Numbered from the stretch's first letter, positions 17,280-26,960 are shown. The stretch: DNA of 64,000 bases from SHVO01 sp050246995 (GCA_050246995.1 JBFWVA010000003.1:372001-436000), one strand, 5' to 3'. Program-made: numbers and translations. The notes: generated by a model not told the origin, from the sequence alone.

Positions 17280-19835
17280 ATGTCTCGCCTGCTTTCGAAT
17301 TTGCGCCGTCTTCTTCCGCTGGGCGCTATCGCCATTTTCGCGGCCGCGATCTGGCTGCTGGAACGCGAACTCGCCGACCATCATCTCGGTGAAGCCGTTG
17401 ATTATCTGGAGGCGCTGCCGGGCCGGGCCATGCTCGCCGCCGCTGGGGCGGCCGTGGTGAGTTATCTCGCGTTGATCGGTTATGATTACTTTGCGCTGCG
17501 TTATGCCGGTGGCAAGGTGACCGCACCCGTGATGGCGAAGACCTCCTTCATCGCCAATGCCCTTGCGCACAACCTCGGATTCTCGGCTCTGACGGGTGGG
17601 TCGGTGCGCTACCGCGCCTACGCGGCGGCGGGGCTCAGCGGCTTTCAAATCACCACGGCCATCGCGTTTCATACTGCGATGTTTCCGTTGGGGGCTTCGC
17701 TCTTAGGCGGCATCGCCTTCCTATTTCAGCCTACGAGCCTGTCGCAGGTCATCGGCGTACCGGAAATAGCGGTGCGCGTGCTGGGGATAGCGCTGATGGC
17801 GCCGAGCCTCGCGCTGTTCATCCTAAGCCTCGCACGCGTGCCGCATGTGAGCTTGCTGCGCTGGCGGGTGCAAATCCCGGATTTCGGGACGGCGATCGGC
17901 CAATCGGTGGCGGCGGGCTTCGATCTCGTGTTCGCCGCCGCGACGCTCTATCTGCTGTTGCCCAATGAGAGCATCATCGGCTTCCTGCCTTTCGTAGCCG
18001 TCTATGTGACCGCTCTTTTGGCCGCCGTCATCAGCGCCGTGCCCGGCGGGATCGGCGTGTTCGAGGGGCTCATCGTCTCGCTGACGTCGGGACAGATCGA
18101 TGCGCACGAGACCCTGGGCGCGCTGCTGGCCTACCGCGCGATCTACTACGTTGCGCCCCTCGTGATCGCGATTGCATGGTTTGGCTTTTCGGAACTTTCC
18201 GCGCGGCGGCACCATCTGTCGGCGGCGGCGCAGTTGGCCGCACGGCAATGGTCAGCGATCGCGCCGACCCTAATGGCGGCGGCGGTGTTCACGGCGGGGG
18301 CGATGCTCTTGATCTCGGGCGCCGCCCCTGAGGAGCCCGAGGTGCTGCAAGCCATCAATGACTGGCTTCCGCTGGCCTTCATTGAAGGCTCTCACCTGGT
18401 CGCTTCTCTGGTGGGAGTGGGGCTCCTCTTGTTGTCAGGATCGGTACTGCAGCGGGTGGATTCAGCTTACTACGCGACCATGACGTTGCTCACCGTTGGC
18501 GCAGCGGCGGCTTTGGGCCGCGGCACGGACTATCACGAGGCCGTGGGCCTCGTGGGCATCGCGCTCGTGCTGTTGCCGGCGCGCGGCGCGTTCTACCGGC
18601 ATGGGCGTCTGACCCAGTTGCAATTGTCGCCGCAATGGTTGCTCGCGGTCGGCGCGATCCTCGCCGGGAGTATCTGGCTCGGGTTCTTCGCGCATCGTTA
18701 CGTCGAATATGACGCCGAGATGTGGTGGCAGTTCGAGCTGGACGGCAATGCGCCGCGTTTCCTGCGCGCCTCCTTGTTCGCGATGTTGGCCTTCGTGCTG
18801 CTCGGTGCGCGGCAATTGCTTCAACCGCACAACCGCGTGCAGACACTGCCGACGGAGGCGGACATCATGCGCGCCGCGGCCATCGTCGCGGCGTCGCCGG
18901 ACTCCTCGGCCAATCTCGCGTTGCTGGGCGATAAATCGCTTTTGTTCAACGACACCGGCGACGGCATCCTTATGTACCGCGTGCAGGGCGGTTCTTGGAT
19001 CGCACTCGGCGATCCAATAGCGCCGGCGGCGCGACAAACCGAACTGCTCTGGCGTTTCCGCGAGCTGAGCGACCAATACGGCGGGCGCTGCGTCTTCTAT
19101 CAAGTGAAGCCGGAGAACCTCGGGCTCTACGCCGATCTCGGTCTTGCACTCTACAAGATGGGTGACGAAGCGCGGGTGGACTTGCGAAGCTTTGCCCTCG
19201 ACGCGCCGGCGCGGCGGGATATCCGCCAGGCGCATCGGCGCGCGGCGCGTGAAGGCGCGTCTTTCAAGATGCTTTCACCGGCGGAGGTGCGCGCCGCGAT
19301 GCCGCGCCTTCGCAAGGTCTCGGACGCCTGGCTGAGCGCGAAGGGCGGCAAGGAGAAGGGTTTCTCGCTGGGCTTCTTCGATGAAAGTTATCTCGCGCAT
19401 TTTTCGTGCGGCGTCGTGATGGCGGGGGAGGAGATTGTAGCTTTCGCCAACATTTGGGAGGGCGCGGGAAAGGCCGAGTTGTCGATCGACCTTATGCGCT
19501 ACGACCACACGAATATCCACAGCGTCATGGAATTCCTATTCGTGGAAATCATGCTCTGGGGCAAGGCGCAGGGATACCAGTGGTTCAACCTGGGCATGGC
19601 GCCGCTTTCGGGCTTGGAGGGGCGCCGCCTGGGACCGCTGTGGCACAAACTCGGCGGGATGATTTACCGCGCGGGTGAGCATTTCTACAGTTTCCGCGGG
19701 TTGCGCCGCTACAAGGATAAGTTCGCTCCCGAATGGCGGCCCAAGTATCTGGCGTGTCCGGGCGGCCTCGCCGTAGGCCGGGTCCTCATTGATCTGACGA
19801 CGCTTATTTCGGGCCGCGGCGCCTCCAAGCCCTAG
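17280..19835 (+). CDS. mprF: Bifunctional lysylphosphatidylglycerol synthase/flippase MprF (LpiA)
   Basis: 851 residues. The N-terminal half is a flippase of many membrane helices (about residues 10-520), containing the conserved SALTGGSVRYR and AVPGGIGVFEGL segments. The C-terminal DUF2156 domain (about 540-840) has GNAT-like folds with GDPIAP, FSLGFFDESYL and FNLGMAPLSGL, and transfers lysine from Lys-tRNA to phosphatidylglycerol. The product lowers surface negative charge and gives resistance to cationic peptides and acid. GAGGGAG precedes the ATG at 17280. Full length, and paired divergently with acvB. Confidence 0.95.
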   Translation: MSRLLSNLRRLLPLGAIAIFAAAIWLLERELADHHLGEAVDYLEALPGRAMLAAAGAAVVSYLALIGYDYFALRYAGGKVTAPVMAKTSFIANALAHNLGFSALTGGSVRYRAYAAAGLSGFQITTAIAFHTAMFPLGASLLGGIAFLFQPTSLSQVIGVPEIAVRVLGIALMAPSLALFILSLARVPHVSLLRWRVQIPDFGTAIGQSVAAGFDLVFAAATLYLLLPNESIIGFLPFVAVYVTALLAAVISAVPGGIGVFEGLIVSLTSGQIDAHETLGALLAYRAIYYVAPLVIAIAWFGFSELSARRHHLSAAAQLAARQWSAIAPTLMAAAVFTAGAMLLISGAAPEEPEVLQAINDWLPLAFIEGSHLVASLVGVGLLLLSGSVLQRVDSAYYATMTLLTVGAAAALGRGTDYHEAVGLVGIALVLLPARGAFYRHGRLTQLQLSPQWLLAVGAILAGSIWLGFFAHRYVEYDAEMWWQFELDGNAPRFLRASLFAMLAFVLLGARQLLQPHNRVQTLPTEADIMRAAAIVAASPDSSANLALLGDKSLLFNDTGDGILMYRVQGGSWIALGDPIAPAARQTELLWRFRELSDQYGGRCVFYQVKPENLGLYADLGLALYKMGDEARVDLRSFALDAPARRDIRQAHRRAAREGASFKMLSPAEVRAAMPRLRKVSDAWLSAKGGKEKGFSLGFFDESYLAHFSCGVVMAGEEIVAFANIWEGAGKAELSIDLMRYDHTNIHSVMEFLFVEIMLWGKAQGYQWFNLGMAPLSGLEGRRLGPLWHKLGGMIYRAGEHFYSFRGLRRYKDKFAPEWRPKYLACPGGLAVGRVLIDLTTLISGRGASKP

Positions 19836-19995
19836 CTTTGTCCCTGGACTTCGGCACGGGCGAGGCAGAAGATTGACCCGACGGCCATTGCCGTTACTTG
19901 GTTACTTGATTGCCCCTGAAGGGAGAACGCAACCCGGACCGCGCATCACATTGGTGCATCGCTCGTTACCTGAATTTCAACGATGGGAGTACGAC

Positions 19996-20223
19996 ATGAC
20001 ACCGGCACGAAAGCGGGCTGAAAAAGCGTTCGACAAAGCCGATAACGCCAGGACCGCGACGGCGAAGCGTGATGAAGCTTTCCTTACCGAGCGCCGCCAG
20101 AAAGAGGCCGCCAACCTTAAGCGTACTCTGGAATTGCGAGCCCTGAGGCTCGCACATGAAGCGGCCAATCCGAAGCCGAAGCCCGCCCCACGTAAACGCG
20201 CGAAAGCCGAAGAGAAAGTTTAG
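19996..20223 (+). CDS. Small, highly charged helical protein (75 aa)
   Basis: Start ATG at 19996, 6 bp after GGGAG. The protein is one long Lys/Arg/Glu/Ala-rich helix (AEKAFDKADNARTATAKRDEAF), then a basic Pro/Lys tail (NPKPKPAPRKRAKAEEKV). No signal peptide or cysteine. Such small basic proteins occur widely in alphaproteobacteria without a known role; nucleic-acid binding is possible. A longer frame starting at 19873 is less likely. Confidence 0.7.
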   Translation: MTPARKRAEKAFDKADNARTATAKRDEAFLTERRQKEAANLKRTLELRALRLAHEAANPKPKPAPRKRAKAEEKV

Positions 20224-20231
20224 CGCAGGCG

Positions 20232-20441
20232 TTAGGGCTTCAGCGCCCGGATGGCTTCGAGCACACGCGGCGAGAGGCCTTCACCACCCATCTTTTCGTG
20301 CTCAAAGATCTTCGCGCGCATGCGCGGATCCCAAAAGGCTTTGATGTGACCGGCGATGGAGGCAATGGCCTCCGCGTCGCTTTGGTGGTTGAAGGCCGTG
20401 CCGATCTGGTTGGCCATATAAACAAGCTTATCGGATGACAT
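20232..20441 (-). CDS. fdsD: NAD-dependent formate dehydrogenase delta subunit FdsD
   Basis: 69 residues, the usual FdsD length. It begins MSSDKLVYMANQIGTAF and contains AGHIKAFWDPRMRAKIFEH, the conserved core of the family. FdsD is the small subunit needed for assembly or stability of the soluble Mo/W formate dehydrogenase complex. It is the last gene of the operon; its ATG lies 14 bp inside the end of fdhD, implying coupled translation. Confidence 0.92.
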   Translation of the reverse strand: MSSDKLVYMANQIGTAFNHQSDAEAIASIAGHIKAFWDPRMRAKIFEHEKMGGEGLSPRVLEAIRALKP

Positions 20442-21258
20442 GCTGCAGCGTGACCAGGCTGACCCGGTCTCCATGAGTAAAGACTTCGAAGCCGTCGTCG
20501 CGGGCAACGCCGATCAGTGTGATACCCGCTTTCTCGGCCGTCCGGAGGGCCAACGCGGTTGGCGCCGACACGGCGACCAGGAACGGTGCGCCCATCATCG
20601 CGGCCTTCTGTACCATTTCGACCGACACGCGGCTTGAAATAACAACGATACCGCCCGAGGCGACGTGATCGAGGCGCGCCAGAGCGCCGGCGAGCTTGTC
20701 GAGTGCGTTGTGACGGCCGACGTCCTCGCGCAGAGCCACGAGGCCCTTGGCCGGTGTCCAGAAAGCGGCGCCGTGGACGGCCCGCGTCAGCCGGCTCATG
20801 TCCTGCTTGCGGTGCATATCGGTGAGCGCCTGGTGGATGAGACCGGCGTCGATGCGCATACCGCTCTTGAGCACGGGAAGCGGACGCATCGCCTCGTTAA
20901 GGCTTTCGATGCCGCAGAGGCCGCATCCGACGGGGCCCGCCATGAGGCGGCGGCGTTCTGTGAATTTGTCGGCGGTCGCGCCCGCCAACTCCATCCGCAG
21001 TTCGACGCCGAGATCGCTCGGAACGATCTCGAGCGAGGCGATTTCCGAAGCATTGGAGACGATGCCTTCGGCGAGGCTGAACCCGATGGCGAAGTCTTCG
21101 AGGTCGGCGGGGGTCGCCATCATCACCGCGTAGGAGGCGCGGTTGTAGGTAAAGGCAATCGCCGTTTCCTCCGGCACCGCGCGCGTTCCGACATGTTCGG
21201 TGCCGCCGCGCAAGCTGCGCAGCGGAGCGTCGACGATGGGGTTAGGTACCACCGTCAT
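20428..21258 (-). CDS. fdhD: Formate dehydrogenase accessory sulfurtransferase FdhD
   Basis: 276 residues from the ATG at 21258, which lies 5 bp past the fdsA stop. The motif GPVGCGLCGIESLNEA carries the two cysteines that pass sulfur from a cysteine desulfurase to the bis-MGD cofactor of formate dehydrogenase. VHGAAFWTPAKGL and DVGRHNALDKL, further FdhD hallmarks, follow. Cytosolic. In Fds operons this gene is also called fdsC. A longer in-frame start at 21345 would lie inside fdsA and is not needed. Confidence 0.94.
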   Translation of the reverse strand: MTVVPNPIVDAPLRSLRGGTEHVGTRAVPEETAIAFTYNRASYAVMMATPADLEDFAIGFSLAEGIVSNASEIASLEIVPSDLGVELRMELAGATADKFTERRRLMAGPVGCGLCGIESLNEAMRPLPVLKSGMRIDAGLIHQALTDMHRKQDMSRLTRAVHGAAFWTPAKGLVALREDVGRHNALDKLAGALARLDHVASGGIVVISSRVSVEMVQKAAMMGAPFLVAVSAPTALALRTAEKAGITLIGVARDDGFEVFTHGDRVSLVTLQHVIR

Positions 21259-21262
21259 CAGG

Positions 21263-24103
21263 TTATTCGGCCGCGCTCGGCGCGGCCATCCGCGTATTGG
21301 TTCTACTGAGGTCGTTATAGTGTTCCTGCCACTCCGACGGTCCATTGGACGGGGCGACCTGCACCGCCGTGACCTTGTATTCAGGACAGTTCGTGGCCCA
21401 ATCGGAGAATTCCGTCGTCACGACGTTGATCTGGGTCGAGGGGTGATGGAACGTCGTGTAGACCACACCCGGCGCGACGCGGTCGGTGATGAGCGCGCGC
21501 AAGGACGTGGCGCCGGCGCGGCTTTGGACCTTCACTAGGTCGCCGTCGCGGATGCCGCGATTCTCGGCGTCGAAGGGATTGATCTCCAGCCGGTCCTCGT
21601 CATGCCAGGTGACGTTCTCGGTGCGGCGCGTTTGGGCGCCGACGTTGTACTGTGAAAGGATGCGTCCGGTGGTGAGCAGGAGCGGGAAGCGCGGCCCGGT
21701 ACGCTCATCCGTCGGCACATATTCGGTGATGATGAACTTTCCCTTGCCGCGCACGAAGCCGCTCATATGCATGACCGGCGTGCCCTCTGGCGCCTTGTCG
21801 TTGCAAGGCCACTGGATGGAGCCGAGTTCCTCGATGCGCGCATAGGAGACGCCGGTGAAAGTGGGTGTGGCGCGCGCGATCTCGTCCATGATCTCGGAGG
21901 GATGGTTGTAGGTCATGGGATATCCCATGGCCTTGGCGATCTCCAGGGTCGCTTCCCAGTCGGCCTTGCCCGACATCGGCGGCATCACTTTGCGCACGCG
22001 GCTGATGCGGCGTTCGGCGTTGGTGAAGGTGCCGTCCTTTTCCAGGAAGCTCGCGCCCGGCAGGAAAACGTGGGCGAACTTGGCGGTCTCGTTCAGGAAC
22101 AGATCATGGACCACAACGCATTCCATGGCGCTGAAACCGGCGACGACATGTTCGGTATTTGGATCGGACTGCACCATGTCCTCGCCCTGGACATAGATGC
22201 CCTTGAAGGTGCCGTCGATAGCGGCGTCGAACATGTTGGGGATGCGCAAGCCCGGTTCCGACTCAAGCGCAACGCCCCAGAGTGTTTCGAACATGGAGCG
22301 CGTGGCGTCGTCGCTGACGTGGCGATAGCCGGAGAACTCGTGCGGGAAGGAGCCCATGTCGCAGGAGCCTTGCACGTTGTTCTGACCACGAAGCGGATTC
22401 ACCCCCACGCCGCGGCGGCCGATGTTGCCGGTGGCCATGGCGAGGTTGGCCAGGCACATGACCATGGTCGTGCCCTGGCTGTGCTCGGTGACGCCGAGGC
22501 CGTAGTAGATGGCGGCGTTGCCGCCGGTTGCGTAAAGGCGCGCTGCGGCGCGGATCTCTTCGGCGTTCACGCCGGCGATGGGGCCGACGGCTTCCGGGCT
22601 GTTATGAGGCTGCGAGACAAATTCCGCCCAACCTTCGAACTCGCTCCAGTCGCAACGTTCGCGCACGAATTTTTCATTCGCGAGCCCCTCGGTGACGATG
22701 GTGTGGGCGAGGGCGTTGGCGATAGCGACGTTGGTGCCGGGTTTGAGCGGCAGGTGAACTTGCGCCTCCACGTGCGGCGAACGTACGAGGTCGATGCGGC
22801 GCGGATCGATGACGATCACGCGTGCGCCTTCACGGATGCGCTTTTTCATGCGCGAGGCGAACACCGGATGGGCGTCGGTCGGATTGGCGCCGATGACGAC
22901 GATCACGTCGGCGTCGTCCACGGAATCGAAATCCTGCGTGCCGGCCGAGGTGCCGAAGGTCGTCTTTAGGCCATATCCCGTTGGCGAATGGCAGACGCGC
23001 GCACAGGTGTCGACGTTGTTGTTGCCGAAGCCGGCGCGAATGAGCTTCTGGACGAGATAGGTTTCCTCGTTGGTGCAGCGGGACGATGTGATGCCGCCAA
23101 TCGCGTTCTTGCCGTAGGTCTTTTGGATGCGCTTGAACTCGGACGCGACGTGGTTGATCGCGGTCTCCCAGGATACTTCCTGCCACGGATCGGAGATCTT
23201 GGCGCGAATCATAGGCTTGGTGATGCGGTCGCGGTGGGTCGCGTAACCCCAGGCGAAGCGGCCCTTCACGCAGGAGTGGCCGTGATTGGCCTTGCCGTCC
23301 TTATAGGGGACCATGCGCACCACTTCATTGCCGCGCATCTCGGCCTTAAACGCGCAGCCGACGCCGCAGTAGGCGCAGGTGGTGACAACGGAATGTTCCG
23401 GCTGGCCGATCTCGACCACCGACTTCTCGATCAGGGTCGCGGTCGGGCAGGCCTGTACGCAGGCGCCGCACGATACGCATTCGGACTCAAGGAAGTTCGT
23501 GGGACCGGCGGCGACGCGCGAGTCAAACCCGCGGCCTTCAATGGTAAGGGCGTAGGTGCCTTGTACTTCTTCGCAAGCGCGCACACAGCGGGAGCACACA
23601 ATGCACTTCGCGGGATCGTAGTCGAAATAAGGGTTCGATGTGTCCTTGGCGTCGTGGATGTGGTTCTCGCCGGTGTAGCCGTATCGGACATCGCGTAGTC
23701 CCACGGCGCCGGCCATGTCTTGCAGTTCACAGTCGCCATTCGCCGCGCAGGTGAGGCAGTCCAGCGGGTGATCGGAGATATAAAGCTCCATCACGTTGCG
23801 GCGGATTTTCTTGAGATTACCGGTTTGGGTGTGGACCACCATGCCTTCGGCGACCGGTGTCGTACAGGAGGCGGGCGTGCCGTTACGGCCTTCGATTTCC
23901 ACGAGGCACAGACGACATGAACCAAAGGACTGCAAGCTGTCGGTGGCGCAAAGCTTCGGTACCGACACGCCCATCTCGGCGGCGGCGCGCATGATCGAGG
24001 TGCCGGCGGGCACACTGACGGCAACGCCGTCGATGGTCAGGCGCACGGTCTGTGCGGCTTCAGAGACGGGAGTGCCGAAATCCTGTTCTTTGATGAGCGT
24101 CAT
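21263..24103 (-). CDS. fdsA: NAD-dependent formate dehydrogenase alpha (catalytic) subunit FdsA
   Basis: 946 residues; oxidises formate to CO2 at a molybdenum (or tungsten) bis-MGD site. Cluster ligands appear in order: [2Fe-2S] Cys52, Cys63, Cys66, Cys80; NuoG-like HPLDCLTCAANGDC (about 112-125); two ferredoxin-type clusters CIVCSRCVRAC (about 167-177) and CVSCGACVQAC (about 209-219); and CAYCGVGC...C (243-278). The metal ligand is Cys371 followed by His372 (VCHSPT), so the enzyme is not selenocysteine-dependent. The C-terminal MopB domain accounts for the rest. The start overlaps fdsB by 4 bp (ATGA). Confidence 0.96.
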   Translation of the reverse strand: MTLIKEQDFGTPVSEAAQTVRLTIDGVAVSVPAGTSIMRAAAEMGVSVPKLCATDSLQSFGSCRLCLVEIEGRNGTPASCTTPVAEGMVVHTQTGNLKKIRRNVMELYISDHPLDCLTCAANGDCELQDMAGAVGLRDVRYGYTGENHIHDAKDTSNPYFDYDPAKCIVCSRCVRACEEVQGTYALTIEGRGFDSRVAAGPTNFLESECVSCGACVQACPTATLIEKSVVEIGQPEHSVVTTCAYCGVGCAFKAEMRGNEVVRMVPYKDGKANHGHSCVKGRFAWGYATHRDRITKPMIRAKISDPWQEVSWETAINHVASEFKRIQKTYGKNAIGGITSSRCTNEETYLVQKLIRAGFGNNNVDTCARVCHSPTGYGLKTTFGTSAGTQDFDSVDDADVIVVIGANPTDAHPVFASRMKKRIREGARVIVIDPRRIDLVRSPHVEAQVHLPLKPGTNVAIANALAHTIVTEGLANEKFVRERCDWSEFEGWAEFVSQPHNSPEAVGPIAGVNAEEIRAAARLYATGGNAAIYYGLGVTEHSQGTTMVMCLANLAMATGNIGRRGVGVNPLRGQNNVQGSCDMGSFPHEFSGYRHVSDDATRSMFETLWGVALESEPGLRIPNMFDAAIDGTFKGIYVQGEDMVQSDPNTEHVVAGFSAMECVVVHDLFLNETAKFAHVFLPGASFLEKDGTFTNAERRISRVRKVMPPMSGKADWEATLEIAKAMGYPMTYNHPSEIMDEIARATPTFTGVSYARIEELGSIQWPCNDKAPEGTPVMHMSGFVRGKGKFIITEYVPTDERTGPRFPLLLTTGRILSQYNVGAQTRRTENVTWHDEDRLEINPFDAENRGIRDGDLVKVQSRAGATSLRALITDRVAPGVVYTTFHHPSTQINVVTTEFSDWATNCPEYKVTAVQVAPSNGPSEWQEHYNDLSRTNTRMAAPSAAE

Positions 24104-25620
24104 GCAACGTTCTTTCGGAAATCTTCCGGGAAGTGTGTCATGGCACTGGTCACCGGATAGGGCACGAAGCCGCCGAGGGCGCAAAGCGAGCCCTGACGCA
24201 TTGTACTACATAAATCTTCGAGCAGCGCGAACTGCGCGGCATCTGAATTTCCAGCAAGAATCCGGTCGATGACCTCGACCCCGCGTACGGAACCGATACG
24301 GCAGGGGGTGCATTTGCCGCAGGACTCAATCGCGCAGAATTCCATGGCGAAGCGGGCCTGGCGCGCGAGATCGACGGTGTCGTCGAAGACCACGATGCCG
24401 GCGTGACCGATGAGACCGCCTTTGGCCGCGAAAGCCTCATAGTCGAAGGGCGTGTCGAAGAGGCTCGTCGGGAAGTAAGCGCCGAGAGGACCGCCGACTT
24501 GGACCGCCCGCACCGGGCGTCCGGAGGCCGTGCCGCCGCCGATTTTCATGACCAAATCGCCAAGGGTCATGCCGAACGGCGCTTCAAACAGTCCGGCATA
24601 CTTCACATTGCCGGCGAGTTGGATGGGGATGGTGCCGAGCGAGCGGCCCATGCCGAGATCCTTATAAGCGTCCGCACCTTCCGACAGGATCGCGGGCACG
24701 GAGGCCAGGGTGATGACGTTGTTGACCGAGGTGGGTTTACCGAAGAGGCCTTGGATCGCCGGGAGCGGCGGCTTCGCGCGGACCTGGCCGCGCTTACCTT
24801 CCAGACTTTCAAGAAGCGAGGTCTCTTCGCCGCAGACATAAGCGCCGGCGCCCACGCGCACCTCGATATCGAAGCTGTAGTCGGACCCCATCACTTTCTT
24901 GCCGAGGAGGCTCGCTGTACGGGCGTTGCGGATCGCCCCGTTCATGACGCGGACGGCGACTGGATACTCGGAGCGGATGTAGATGTAGCCGCGCGTCGCA
25001 CCCGTCGCGATGCCCGCGATGGCCATGCCTTCGATCAGGGAGAAGGGATCGCCTTCCATGATCATGCGGTCGGAGAAAGTGCCCGAATCGCCTTCGTCCG
25101 CGTTGCAGACGATGTATTTGAGATCGCCTTTGGCTTCGGAGACGGTCTTCCACTTGATGCCGGTCGGGAATCCCGCGCCGCCGCGTCCGCGCAAGCCAGA
25201 CTTGAGGACGGTATCGAGTGTTTGCGCCGGGCCGATCATGATCGCCGCACCGATGCCGTTGAGGCCCCCGGCCGTTTGATATTCGTGGAAAGACGTCGGA
25301 TCGATGCGGCCGCAGCGCGCGAAAGTGAGACGCGTCTGGGCCTTCATGAAGGGGTGATCGGCAATCTTGCCGATGCTCAGCGGATGTTCCGCGAAGTTCG
25401 CATCGAAGAGGGATGGGACATCGGCGGCGGTGATGGGACCAAAGCCCACGCCGCCCACGTCGATCAAAGGCTCGAGCCAATGCAAGCCATGGGACCCTGT
25501 GCGGACGATGGAGACGCCGATCTTGCGCTTCGCGGCTTCACGTTCGACGGCGGCTGCGACATCGTCCGCTCCTAGCGCGACGGCGGCGGAATCAAGGGGG
25601 ATGCAAATCCGTAAGGTCAT
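24100..25620 (-). CDS. fdsB: NAD-dependent formate dehydrogenase beta subunit FdsB (NuoF-like)
   Basis: 506 residues. NADH- and FMN-binding subunit that passes electrons from the Fe-S chain to NAD+. Motifs: GLRGRGGAGFPTGIKW (NADH), YIVCNADEGDSGTF (FMN), GAGAYVCGEET, and the [4Fe-4S] ligands ESCGKCTPCRIG with a further Cys in LCSTMRQGSLCALG. The N-terminal 110 residues are an extra thioredoxin-like domain, as in other FdsB proteins. Overlaps both neighbours by 4 bp. Confidence 0.95.
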   Translation of the reverse strand: MTLRICIPLDSAAVALGADDVAAAVEREAAKRKIGVSIVRTGSHGLHWLEPLIDVGGVGFGPITAADVPSLFDANFAEHPLSIGKIADHPFMKAQTRLTFARCGRIDPTSFHEYQTAGGLNGIGAAIMIGPAQTLDTVLKSGLRGRGGAGFPTGIKWKTVSEAKGDLKYIVCNADEGDSGTFSDRMIMEGDPFSLIEGMAIAGIATGATRGYIYIRSEYPVAVRVMNGAIRNARTASLLGKKVMGSDYSFDIEVRVGAGAYVCGEETSLLESLEGKRGQVRAKPPLPAIQGLFGKPTSVNNVITLASVPAILSEGADAYKDLGMGRSLGTIPIQLAGNVKYAGLFEAPFGMTLGDLVMKIGGGTASGRPVRAVQVGGPLGAYFPTSLFDTPFDYEAFAAKGGLIGHAGIVVFDDTVDLARQARFAMEFCAIESCGKCTPCRIGSVRGVEVIDRILAGNSDAAQFALLEDLCSTMRQGSLCALGGFVPYPVTSAMTHFPEDFRKNVA

Positions 25621-26090
25621 GCGCGCGCCTTTGAAATAACGGCGGCGAGGGAAGGTTCGTTAAGGCGGCCGACGAGCCGACCATCGATCATCGCGGCAGG
25701 CGCGCACGAGCAGAGGCCGAGGCAGAACACGGGCTCCAGCGTGACGCGGCCATCGGCCGTGGTGCCGTGCCAGTCGATGCCGAGCTGGATTTTAGCGTTC
25801 GCGGCCAGGGCGTCTGCGCCCATCGATTGGCAGGCTTCGGCACGGCACAGTTTGAGCACATGCCGGCCCGGGGCCTCGCGGCGGAAGTCGTGATAAAACG
25901 ACACGACGCCGTGCACCTCCGCGCGCGAAAGGTTGAGGGCGTCGGCGATCATTTCGATCGCGCGTTCGGTGACGTGCCCGAAGGTGTTTTGCAAAGCATG
26001 AAGGATCGGCAGCGCGGCGCCGTCGATGGATTTCAGTCCGTCGATGATCTCGCCCGCGTGCTTTTCATCCCAGGCAGAATAGGAAGTCAT
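25617..26090 (-). CDS. fdsG: NAD-dependent formate dehydrogenase gamma subunit FdsG (NuoE-like)
   Basis: 157 residues. Thioredoxin-like [2Fe-2S] protein; cluster ligands lie in LCRAEACQSMG and FCLGLCSCAPA. The N-terminal helical segment (LPILHALQNTFGHV) is shared with NuoE. First gene of fdsGBA-fdhD-fdsD. The 156-bp gap to the divergent signal peptidase gene must hold the promoter; I see no clear LysR-type (FdsR) gene or site nearby. Confidence 0.95.
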   Translation of the reverse strand: MTSYSAWDEKHAGEIIDGLKSIDGAALPILHALQNTFGHVTERAIEMIADALNLSRAEVHGVVSFYHDFRREAPGRHVLKLCRAEACQSMGADALAANAKIQLGIDWHGTTADGRVTLEPVFCLGLCSCAPAAMIDGRLVGRLNEPSLAAVISKARA

Positions 26091-26246
26091 AACAATAGTA
26101 TCCGCGTGAATGAGCGCAGAGGATAGTGCCCGATCTGGCTAATATGTCTATACAAAACAGCGGGAAACCTCGCAGAAACGAAATGTGCGATTGCGAACGT
26201 TCCAGGCCATAACTCTCAAGGCGGCGTTTTTGGAGGTACCTGCGGC

Positions 26247-26954
26247 ATGGCCAATCTTTGGAGATCGGTTCGGGAGCTGCTTTTGGGGCTCGCGGTGCTG
26301 TTCTTGATCAATACGGGCGCCCTGGCCAGCTATTACATTCCCACGGAATCCATGGTTCCCAATCTCCTGGTTGGCGACCACCTCGTGGTCTCCAAATACG
26401 CTTACGGTTACAGCAATCATTCGATCGCCGGTGTGCCGGATGTCTTCAAGGGCCGGATCCTCGAGCGCCCCGTGACGCGCGGCGACGTCGCGGTGTTCCA
26501 CATGGGCGAGGGCGATCAGCGCATCACCTACATCAAGCGCATCATCGGTTTGCCGGGCGACGTGATCGAGATGCGCGGCGGCGCGCTTTACATCAACGGC
26601 CTGGTCGCACGCCGCGCGCGTGCGGAAGACTTCGTTTACCGCGCGCCGACAGGTGACGTGGTGCGCCGGGCTCAGTATCGCGAGACCTTACCGAACGGCC
26701 GCAGCTACATGACCCTCGATCTGACACGCGAGGGGCGCGGCGATAACGCCGGGCCCTATACCGTCCCGGCCGGGCATTATTTCGCGATGGGCGACAACCG
26801 CGACAATTCCGCCGACAGCCGCTGGCCCTTGGGCGACGGGCTGGGCTTCATCCCGGCGGAGAATTTCGTCGGCCGCGCCGAGGCGATCCTGTGGTCGTGG
26901 GCGGGGCTGCCTGGCATCTTCCGCACCGAGCGGACATTCTCATCGCTGCGCTAA
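26247..26954 (+). CDS. lepB: Signal peptidase I (LepB)
   Basis: 235 residues; cleaves signal peptides at the periplasmic face. One N-terminal membrane helix (about 10-29) leads into the catalytic Ser35 in PTESMVPNLLVGD; the general base is Lys97 in ITYIKRIIGLPGD; MGDNRDNSADSR is the conserved box E. GGAGG lies 10 bp before the ATG. The neighbourhood (formate dehydrogenase, hydrolase) is not the usual lepB-rnc-era context, so this may be an extra paralogue; the sequence alone does not decide. Confidence 0.93.
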   Translation: MANLWRSVRELLLGLAVLFLINTGALASYYIPTESMVPNLLVGDHLVVSKYAYGYSNHSIAGVPDVFKGRILERPVTRGDVAVFHMGEGDQRITYIKRIIGLPGDVIEMRGGALYINGLVARRARAEDFVYRAPTGDVVRRAQYRETLPNGRSYMTLDLTREGRGDNAGPYTVPAGHYFAMGDNRDNSADSRWPLGDGLGFIPAENFVGRAEAILWSWAGLPGIFRTERTFSSLR

Positions 26955-26960
26955 GATCCC

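Noticed and set aside
21767..25575. Long plus-strand frames opposite fdsA and fdsB
   Set aside because: The minus strand carries unmistakable formate dehydrogenase motifs; the opposite frames have no recognisable domains.
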